Shown: piece by piece, positions 50,180 through 58,537 of the stretch
Numbering within the stretch: the stretch's first letter is position 1
How the letters are laid out: each line of letters starts with the position of its first letter
Source: Pyropia yezoensis
Lineage: Eukaryota; Rhodophyta; Bangiophyceae; Bangiales; Bangiaceae
Length of the DNA stretch: 64,000 nt
NCBI GenBank assembly: GCA_009829735.1
Contig: CM020618.1
Span: 20,445,346-20,509,345, forward strand
Reading direction: 5' to 3'
Program-made: the position numbers and the translations under genes
The notes under the pieces: model-generated
The model's database searches: none
Told to the model about the DNA's origin: nothing
Seen by the model: the letters and a program-made list of their open reading frames with translations, nothing else

Positions 50180-53100
50180 TTGGCCACGGCCGCGGCGTCA
50201 GCGGCGGCGGCAGCTGCGACAGCAGCGGCAGCAGCGGCAGCAGTGGTGGCGGTGACGGTGGCGGACGGGCGGTCGCGGTGGGAACGGACGGCGCTGGCAC
50301 TTTGCCATGGAGTGGGGTGGCGGCCGCGGGGGCGGCCCCGCCACTGCGGGTGTCCCCGCCCCCGCCTTTGCCGGCCTGCCATTCTCCCTGGTCGGCGCAG
50401 GCGCGGCGGGGCGGCTACCGCCGCTGCGGCTACCGCCGCTGCGGCTGGCCGGCAGGGCCGGCTGGCCAGTGGGGTTGACCCGCCGGGCCCCTCGCCGGGT
50501 GGCCGCCCCTACCCGCATGGGCGGGCCGCCCCCCCCCCCCCCCCCCCCGCCCCCCCCCTCGTTAGCCTCCCCCAATGCGGCGGCCGCCGGGGCAGACGGC
50601 CAGGCGGAGGTGCCCCCCCTCCCCCCTCCCCCCCCCCCTCCTCCCGCCCACGGCTGCCAGCGCTTCTGCGGGGCCTCCCCCCCTCCACCGCCACTCTCCT
50701 TGCCGCCGCGGCGGTGGGCACCCTGACCGGCGGGGCGGTGACGGCGTTCAAGCTGTCCATCCTAGGCCTCCAGACGGTCACCTATGGCCCACTGGCGGGG
50801 CTCCTCCTCCCCACCCTGGGCGTATACAACATTGCGCTCCTCCCCGCGGTGGGCGGCGTCGGCGTCGCGGCGCTCCGCGCGGCGGGGGGGGGGCGCGGCT
50901 TTGGTGGCGGCCTCCCCGCCGCGATGCGCGCCGTCGAGGCGGGGGCGGGGGAGCGCCTGCCGGCGGGCCGCGCGGCGCGTAAGGCCGCCGCGGCGGTGGT
51001 GACGCTGGGGACGGGCAACAGCCTGGGGCCCGAAGGGCCCGCCGTGGAGCTCGGCGCCGCCGTTGCGTGGGGGGTCATTGACGCCTGGGCCGCCGCCGCC
51101 CGCTGGTTTGACGGCGCCCGCGGGGGCGGCGTGGGGGGGGGCGGCGGCCGGGCGTCTGCCGCCGTTGGCGCCGGCGTCCGCCGGTCGCAGCTGCTCGTTG
51201 GCGCGGGCGCCGCGGCGGGCGTGTCGGCGGGCTTTGACGCGCCCATGGCGGGCGTCTTTTTCGCGCTGGAGCTGGTGCTTGCCGGCCGGGTGGGCGCCGC
51301 CGAGGGCGGCGGCGGCATCTTGGGTGGGGGGGAGGGGGACGTGAGCGTGCTGCTCCTGGCCGCCGCGGTGGCGGGGGTAGTGGTCAATGTGGGCCTCGGC
51401 GGGAGCGTGCTCTTTGACCCGCCCCCGTACGAGCTCCGCGCGCCGCTGGTGGAGCTCCCCGCGTACCTGGGACTGGGCGTGCTGGGGGGGGGGGTGAGCC
51501 TCGCGTGGCGCCGCCTCCTCCGTGCCGTCGAGGCGGTCGCCGCGGGCGCCGTTGACGGCCGTGGCCTGACGCTGCCGGGCGGCGGCACTGTGCCCGCCGC
51601 CTTGCTACCCGTCTTTGGCGGCGGCGTCTGTGGGCTGCTAGCGGTGGCCTACCCGCAGGTGCTGTTTGCGGGCTATGACACCTTTGACGCGCTCCTCCAC
51701 GACGTCCAGTTCCCGCTGCCGCTCCTCGCGACGCTGCTCGTCCTCAAGCCCCTGGCCACCGCCATTGCGTTGTCGTGTGGCCTCGTGGGGGGGACGCTCG
51801 CGCCCAGCCTATTCGTCGGCGCCGCCCTCGGGGCGACGTACCAAAAGCTCCTGGCGCTTGCGCTGGGCGGCGCACTGGCGGCGTTTCCCGCCCTCGGCGG
51901 CCTGGTGTCCCCCGCGGGCGCGGCGGGCGCCGCCGCCGCCGCCGCGGCGGGCGTTGGCGGCTCGGCGGTGGGGCTGATTGCGCCCGCCCCCGCGTACGCG
52001 CTGGTGGGCATGGCGGCGGTGCTGGCGGGGGTCTTCCGGGCGCCCCTCACCGCGAGCATCTTGCTGTTTGAAATGACGAGGGACTTTCGCATCGTGTTGC
52101 CGCTGCTCGCGGCGGTGGGCATTGCCAGCTGGATGGTCGACGCGGCGTCGACGCCGCGGGCCGGGGGGGGGGGGGGGGGGGGGGGGGCGCTCGCCGTGCC
52201 GCCCGTGCCCCCACGGGCGAGGGCAGGGGGAGATGATGGCGTGACGGAGGGGGCGTCGGGTGCCGCCGCGGCGGCGGCGGCCGTCGCCGGCCCGTCGACC
52301 GCCGCGACGACGCACGGCGGTGACCCGGGCGCGGCCGCTGGCGCCGCGGCTGCTTCCGATGGCAGGGGCGGCGACGTGCTGCTGCCCGCGTCGTTGACGC
52401 TGGCGGCCCTGTCGCCGCCAGTGGCGGGCGGCGCCACGCCCGCCGCCCCCCCCCCCGCGAGCTTCCTCTTCCAAGTCGCGTCCGAGTGGGAGCGCCTCCT
52501 GTCGTCCCTGCCCGTGGCGGCGGTGATGGTCGCCCCGTCAGTGGTGGTGACAGACGTGGAGCCGCTGGCCGACGTGGTCAACGCCCTCCTGTCTGCCCGC
52601 GCGCCAGTCGCCATGGTTGTCCGGGCGGGCACCGGCTGGATGCCCGCCCCGGCGGTCGTGGCGCCCACGCCCGTGGACGTTGGCGGGGGCGGGGGTGGGG
52701 GTGGCCCTGCCAATGGCGACGGCGCGCCAGTCGCCGCCGCCGTGCCGTCCTACGGGGAGCTCCTCGGCGTCCTCACCGTTGGTGACGTGACGCGCGCTCT
52801 CGCCGCAGCCGGCCGTGCTGCGGACGCGGACGCCCATAGCAGTGGCGGCGGCGGCGGCGGGGACTGGGTGGCGCCGACGGCAGCGGCGGCGGCGCCCGCG
52901 CTCGCCGCCGCAACCGCCGGCGGGGCTGTCGTGACGGTGCGGCCGGGGGACAGTGCGGCTGAGGCGGCCGACGCGATGCGCGCCGCCGCCGTTGGCCAGC
53001 TGCCCGTTGTGGTGCCCGTCGTGGTGTCAGCGGGGCCGGTCATGACGTGGCCCGCGACGGGCAGCGACGGTGATGACAGCGGCGGCGGCGGTGGTGGCGG

Positions 53101-53341
53101 CGGTGGCGGTAGCGGCGGTGGGACGGGGGGAGGGGCGGCGGCCAGCCCGGTGCGCGTGGCGCTCCACCTGCAGGGCGTTGTGTACGCCGTGGACGTGCGG
53201 CGGGGGGGGCGGCTCGAGGCGCTGCGCGCCACCGCCGCGCGCGCGGCGGCGGCGACGGCGGCGGCCGAGGCAGCAGCGATGCAGGCGGCGGCAGTCGATG
53301 GGGGCGGCGGTGAGGCTGGGGAGGGCGCTGGCCGCGGATGA
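50180..53341 (+). CDS. CLC-family chloride channel/transporter with CBS pair (plant CLC-e/f-like)
   Basis: The frame encodes 1053 aa; the true start is uncertain. Residues 1-180 are Ala/Arg/Pro-rich. Another frame from ATG 50307 (MEWGGGRGGGPATAGVPAPA) reads more like a transit peptide and would join at the C runs near 50530 or 50620 if miscounted. The CLC core shows GTLTGGAVTAFKLSI, GFGGGLPAAM (canonical GSGIP; the filter Ser is Gly), GTGNSLGPEGPAVELG (with the gating Glu), AGFDAPMAGVFFALELVL, GGTLAPSLFVGAALGATYQK and LAGVFRAPLTASILLFEMT. A cytosolic pair of CBS-like segments follows (VMVAPSVVVTDVEPLADVVN ... YGELLGVLTVGDVTRAL; VTVRPGDSAAEAADAMRAAA), separated by Gly tracts. GTGNSLGPEGP and GF-AP-AGVFFA-E resemble the plant CLC-e/f group, found in thylakoid and Golgi membranes. 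Confidence 0.85.
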   Translation: MATAAASAAAAAATAAAAAAAVVAVTVADGRSRWERTALALCHGVGWRPRGRPRHCGCPRPRLCRPAILPGRRRRGGAATAAAATAAAAGRQGRLASGVDPPGPSPGGRPYPHGRAAPPPPPPAPPLVSLPQCGGRRGRRPGGGAPPPPSPPPSSRPRLPALLRGLPPSTATLLAAAAVGTLTGGAVTAFKLSILGLQTVTYGPLAGLLLPTLGVYNIALLPAVGGVGVAALRAAGGGRGFGGGLPAAMRAVEAGAGERLPAGRAARKAAAAVVTLGTGNSLGPEGPAVELGAAVAWGVIDAWAAAARWFDGARGGGVGGGGGRASAAVGAGVRRSQLLVGAGAAAGVSAGFDAPMAGVFFALELVLAGRVGAAEGGGGILGGGEGDVSVLLLAAAVAGVVVNVGLGGSVLFDPPPYELRAPLVELPAYLGLGVLGGGVSLAWRRLLRAVEAVAAGAVDGRGLTLPGGGTVPAALLPVFGGGVCGLLAVAYPQVLFAGYDTFDALLHDVQFPLPLLATLLVLKPLATAIALSCGLVGGTLAPSLFVGAALGATYQKLLALALGGALAAFPALGGLVSPAGAAGAAAAAAAGVGGSAVGLIAPAPAYALVGMAAVLAGVFRAPLTASILLFEMTRDFRIVLPLLAAVGIASWMVDAASTPRAGGGGGGGGALAVPPVPPRARAGGDDGVTEGASGAAAAAAAVAGPSTAATTHGGDPGAAAGAAAASDGRGGDVLLPASLTLAALSPPVAGGATPAAPPPASFLFQVASEWERLLSSLPVAAVMVAPSVVVTDVEPLADVVNALLSARAPVAMVVRAGTGWMPAPAVVAPTPVDVGGGGGGGGPANGDGAPVAAAVPSYGELLGVLTVGDVTRALAAAGRAADADAHSSGGGGGGDWVAPTAAAAAPALAAATAGGAVVTVRPGDSAAEAADAMRAAAVGQLPVVVPVVVSAGPVMTWPATGSDGDDSGGGGGGGGGGSGGGTGGGAAASPVRVALHLQGVVYAVDVRRGGRLEALRATAARAAAATAAAEAAAMQAAAVDGGGGEAGEGAGRG

Positions 53342-53715
53342 GGGAGTGGGGGGAGGGGGGGGTGGGTGGGCGGCGGACGGGGGGTGTAGAGCCGCGGCGC
53401 GCACATGGACAGGCACCCACGGGCGCGCCGCGGCGCGTGGGGAGGTGTCCCACAGGCGTCCCGTAGCGAGGGGCGCCCCGTATCTATGTTTTGTCGGTGA
53501 CGGTGAGTGATATGGAGTGGGCCGACTGCCGACAGACAGAGTTCAGTGTGTGCGTGCGCGTTCTCGTGCAGGGGACTGCAGGGAAGCATCGCGGGTTTGC
53601 CCCCCCCCCTGACAACCCTCCCCCCCCTTCCCCTCCCCTTCCCCCCAACTCTTCTCTATTTGCCACTCACCCCAACACCCAATGGGGGGAGAGGCGAGGC
53701 TTGCCACGCTCGCGC
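53342..53715. other. Convergent intergenic, CLC and PILS-like gene
   Basis: 374 bp between opposing stops; contains a C-rich block at 53599-53650. No feature recognised. Confidence 0.45.
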
Positions 53716-55707
53716 TCACACGCCCGAGACGACCAAAAAAATGGAAAGCCCCACCGCGACGGGCACAATGGCGGCAACGTACACGAGGAGGAGCACCCGC
53801 GCCACGGCGGCGGCGGTGGCAGGTTGGCCCTCCTTGTGGAGCATCAGCACGCTGTTTTGGGCGGGCGGCATGGCCGCCTCGACGAGGATAACCAGCTGCA
53901 CCATTGGCGGCAGCACCACCCCAGCCGCCTTGAGCGCCGACAGCGACGCCAGCGTCACTGCGGGCAGCAGCAGCAGCCGCACCAGCGCCACGCCCAGCGA
54001 CAGCCGCACGACGGGCAGCTGTACCGCCGCTGCTGCTCCAGGCGGCGCGGGGGGGGGGGGCGCGCTGCCTGGGAAGGGGGCCGCCACCGCGCCCCCCCCC
54101 GTAGCTGCCCCCACTGGTGCTGCCCCAGCGGCCGCCGCCACCGCCGGTGCGGTCGCGGCTGCGGCGGCGGGGGCGGCGAGGGAGCCTGCCAGCACCAGCA
54201 CGGCGGTCGGGGCGTAGCCCGCACCGAGGCTCCGGGCGGCGGCGAGCGCCAGGCCCAGCGGCGCCCCCCCCCCGGGAGCAATGAGCAGCCCCCGTAGGGC
54301 GGGGATGGCGCCCACGACGACCGCCGCAAAGGAGGCCACCACGGGGGGCGTCAGGATGCGCTTGAGCAGCCGTCCCCCACCGCCGCCGCCGCCGCCCTTC
54401 CCCCCACCTCCGCCCCCGCCGCCGCCGCTGCCGCCGCCGCCACCAGCCGCGGCCGCCGCGCCCGGCGTCGACGTGAGGAGCTCATAGCCGAGGCTCCAAA
54501 ACATGGGGCTCCAGCCGAGCAAAAAGAACGACACGCCCGACACGTACGCCGCCGCCGACGCCGGGGCGCCCGCAAAGAGCGCCGCCCCAAACAGCAGCGG
54601 CAGCGCCGCGGAATTGCCAAACATGCAGAGCACCAGAAAGACGCGGCCGGCCAGCCCGCTGCTGCCGTCGCGGGGCAGCCGCAGCGCGGGGCGCAGCGCC
54701 GCCGCGAGGGCGACGCCAACGGCCATTTGGCAGGCCGCCGCGGTGGGGAGGGCGGCCATGGTCGCCAGCGGCGCGGCGGCCATGGACGTGAGGATGTTGG
54801 AGAAGAGGATAGCGGGGAGAAAGATGGAGACGACAACGCGGGAGAGCGCCGACAGGACAGGGGGGGTGAGGATGCCCCGGCGGGAGGCCACCACACCCAT
54901 CTGAGAGAGAGGGGGATGAGGTAACAGGTGGAGAAGTGGAAGCGCACGAGAGAAGCGGGGCTCGAGGCCAAAAGGAAAAACCAAGAGGGCCCGCGCCAGT
55001 ATCCCGTCATCCGCCAGGAAGATGAGTAAAAACAACAGCACAAGAGGAAGATGCCAGAGAGATCACGAACGCGACACGGTCGCGCAGTCAGTCCCCGTTG
55101 CGTGCCGCCATCCAGCCAAGCAGCCGGGCAGCCACTCCCAGCATCTTCTTGACGGTGCACCCCGCCATGCGCATCCAACAGGTTCATGCCCCCGCCCCCC
55201 CGGCTCCCAGACCCACCCACCCCCCCTTCCAACCCCCCCAAGTGCCAGCCACCCCCCCCTTCATACCCCAATCGTCAGCAGTAGCTGCGTGACAGCCCCC
55301 AGCGCGACGCGCAGCAGGTCTGGCCGCACCAGCGACGGCAGCGCCGCGACCGCCGCGCCGAGCCCCCCCGCCAGCGCCCGCACCGGCACCCGGCGGGTGC
55401 CCGCCGCCGCCACTGCCCCGTCCCCCCCACCGCTGCCGCCGCCGCCACCGCTGCCGCCGCCGCGTTGCCGCCGCCGCTTGCCGGCCGGCAGGGGCGGGCG
55501 GGCGGCGGGCCATTGCAGGCGGCGGCCGACGCGGCCGACGGGCGCCACGGCGGGCGCCCGCAGCTGCAGCGGCGGCCGGTGGCCGCACCACCCGGTGGGG
55601 GTGGCCGTAGAGGCGGCGGCGGCGGCGGCGGCGACCAGGCGGCGGGCGCCGCCGCCGCCGCCGCCCCCCAAGGGAAGAAACGCAAGCGTGGCGGGCGGTG
55701 CCGCCAT
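53716..55707 (-). CDS. PILS/auxin-efflux-carrier-family transporter (spliced)
   Basis: Two exons on the minus strand, 55707-55267 and 54900-53716, encode 541 aa. The intron (55266-54901) begins GTATGA and ends CTCTCAG, phase 0. Exon 1 starts MAAPPATLAFLPLGGGGGGG, runs through an Arg/Gly-rich leader of about 120 residues and ends in the first membrane segment, DLLRVALGAVTQLLLTIG. Exon 2 continues it (MGVVASRRGILTPPVLSALS) and gives VVVSIFLPAILFSNILTSMA, LVLCMFGNSAALPLLFGAAL, FFLLGWSPMFWSLGYELL, then a Gly-rich loop, and PPMVQLVILVEAAMPPAQNS with more membrane spans. This is the PF03547 membrane-transport fold with two helix bundles around a hydrophilic loop. In plants PILS proteins sit in the ER and control auxin accumulation; substrate here is unknown. 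The leader could be a targeting sequence. Confidence 0.82.
54901..55266 (-). other. Intron of the PILS-like gene
   Basis: Donor GTATGA and acceptor CTCTCTCTCAG on the minus strand. Splicing completes the first transmembrane segment with the family's G--A-R-GIL continuation. Confidence 0.75.
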
Positions 55708-58537
55708 GACGCGGACGGCCCGAACAGTGGGGGGCGGGTAAGCCGGAGAGCAGGAGAAAGGGGGGGGGAGGGTGGTTGAGGGGTTACGGGGGAGGAGGAA
55801 GGGAACGACGCGGAGGGGAAGGGGGGACACGGCGCGGCGGCGGGGCGAGCGTGCCCGGGGGGGCGGGGGGGGGGGGGGTGGCGGCAGTGCGGCGGGCGCG
55901 GCGACGCGAGGGGGGTGGGGCGGGTGGGTGGCGGCGGTGGCAGGTGCACTAGCACTGTGGTGTGAAGGGAACTGGTGCGTCGGCGATGGCGGTTAACGTA
56001 GTACGGGTGGAAGGTCCGTGGCCGCGATTCTCTGAGAAGGACCGGGTTGTGGCGGGGGTTGTTTCGGAAGAGAGGGATAGAGGTCGGGACAGTGGCGGCC
56101 TTGGCGGTCGTGCCGGCGACTGTGGGACGGGTAGGCAGGACGTTGGCGGTAGGCAGGGAGGGCAGGCGCTGTCGCGATGGCAGTGGTGATCATCACCATG
56201 ATGGGAGAGTCCTGCTCTGCTGCGATCACGGATGACAACCGTGGTGATGTCGCAGGCACGCCCCTTGTAAGGGCAGAAATATGGCATTCGCTCAATACGG
56301 TGCGATTCGCACACTTTTCTGATTACAGTTTGCACATCCAAGGCGATCTGGCGCTCTCGGCCGAGTCGGCAGGCGCTGCTCCCTCGGGTTTTCAGTGAAG
56401 TTGCCTGCGACGCGAGACCCAGGGATTGGATCAACGTTCGCAGAGCGCTGTAGTCAGAGTGCTTCCACCAACGTCGTACCAACTCGATACCATCTCACAG
56501 CAATATGGTTTTTAGGAAGCCACGTGGGCCCCTGTAACTGGCTGTTCTCTCGGCCAGTCGATATTCGCGAAGGAGTTGTTCAAAGACGGGGGCTACATAA
56601 TTTTACGGCGAGACAGTTGTCTTGCCGGGTGTCGAGAGGTCCTCAGGTGAGATGTGGACGAGAAAGAATGATTTTCGATTCGGGTTATTGTCTGTTCGTT
56701 CATGGTGTGCATATGCGGGGTAGCCCCCCCGCAGGATCGCAGGCGGCAGTCGACAAAGCGGCGCGATCGTCGACTCTTGCGTAAAATAGTGGACGCCACG
56801 AGGCGACACGCGGCACAAAGCGGCGCATTGCGGTGTAGTTTGCCCTATTTCAGGTGAAGTCAATGCCATATTGGATGAGATAGTGCCCACCTTGCGCCAC
56901 GTGTGGTGTCCTTTTCTTGCAATCATCGCCGCCGTATGCCACAAAAAGATTGAAGTATGAACAATTCTGAACACCTCGCGACCCCCGATTTATGGACAGC
57001 CAATGAGAAGCCCAGGAGCTGCTTCGTCCGTTGGACGGGCGACCGTGAACCCCCCCGTTTCTGCCGAGCGTGCGACTGTTTGCGCTCCCGGGCCCGGTTG
57101 GCGCACGCTTGTCGCGCGGTGACGAGGCAGACGGGGCTCACCATTTCGAGCCTTCGAGCCCATTACGTTGGCAGCTCCGAGTGGTTCTCCGTTGCGCGGG
57201 GCGTGCGCGTGCCGTTCGCGCCCCCTCCTTCGAGGTCATCCCTCCGCCCCACCCAAAAAATGGCAGCGCGCCCGGCGCGAGTGGGGTCAGTCCCCCTCCC
57301 CATCTTGTTGCGTGGTCAGCTACGCTCTCTCGCCGTGGGGTGGGCGGGCGCCAGTCCCTCACACGATGTGCGCCGATGAACCCGGCGCGAGGGCCACGAG
57401 GCCGGCGAGCGTCGCAGGCAGCCGCGTGAGGGAGCGTGAGGGAGCGTGGGGGAGCGCACAGACCCACATTTGGACGCACTCTTGGAGGCCAGCTCCTGTG
57501 AGGGAGGCCCCCCGCTCACCCAATTAACAGCTCCTCCCCGCGACACCAGACGTGCGGCTGCGCATGCGCAGCCGGCCGCACTCCCAGTGGACAAGTGCCC
57601 TATCTGTGTTGGCTGCCGCGCGGGGGTGATTCCGTCTCCCTCGTCTCTATCATGGGGGCGGGGGAGCCATGACGGATGTGCGGCCGCGCGCGCATACCTC
57701 TCGCACAGCTCGGGCCCACCCTGTTTTTTTGTGTTTTTTTTGAGGTGGCGGGCCCCCCCCCGCCAGCCGTCTGGAGCGCCCCCTCCATCTTCGCCGCAAC
57801 CCCGGGGGTCGCCGCCGTCGATGGTGCCCAGGTCGTCTCCCTCCGCGGGAGGCCCCGCGGGGGCCTCCACGACTTCCTTGGCGCGGCCGCACGGAAAACT
57901 GAGTTGTTGGCCGCGTTGGGGAAGAATGAGTGGCGGCCCCTTGCGCGGCCTCTTTTCCAGGCTGCGGCTTTTGGGGGCTCCCCGGTGGCCCCGGCGTGTT
58001 CCACTCCCGTCGCTGTTGCCGACCGCGCGGTCGCATCTTCCCCCGTGTACTCTACGTGTTGGGCGTCCTTACGGGTCGGAGGGGCCGCACGGCGAGAGCT
58101 ACTAGGGAGCATCCCGCCTGTGAGGGGCCACACGGCTTTCTCGTTTGTGGGTCTCCTTCCGCGTGTGGCCCCCCCTTCTCGGTCGCGCCGGGTAGGGCGA
58201 CCACCCCAGTGCGTACAGCCGGCTGGTAGAACGTGACTGTGAGCGGCCGCGCGCCTAGCGCGCGTGGCAGCTGGCTGCACGGGCCAGACGCCCTGTGGCG
58301 GCGGCGCCCGCGTGCATGGTGCCCTGGCGGGGCGTTTGAGGCGTCCGGCAGACCGTCGCCTCGTCCGGCACCACAAGCGAGCGGGGACGAGTATGGCCGG
58401 CGGCCGCGGACCGAGCCGCCATATTTGTTCCCTTCCACTGGGCGTTTTCTGGCGCCAGCGCCGACCCACGCTTTTTTGTCTCCCTCTGTGTGCGGCCCCC
58501 CCACCTCCTCCGCTACCCCTGCTGCCCACTGTCAACC
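55708..58537. other. 2.8-kb stretch with no confident gene
   Basis: Upstream of the PILS-like gene, G-rich to about 55930. About 56200-57000 is the least GC-rich part of the right half and has short frames only. From 57500 to 58537 frames are open on both strands, but the peptides are low complexity and match nothing I know. One contains CPICVGCRAG near 57595. It could hold a degraded transposon. Confidence 0.35.
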
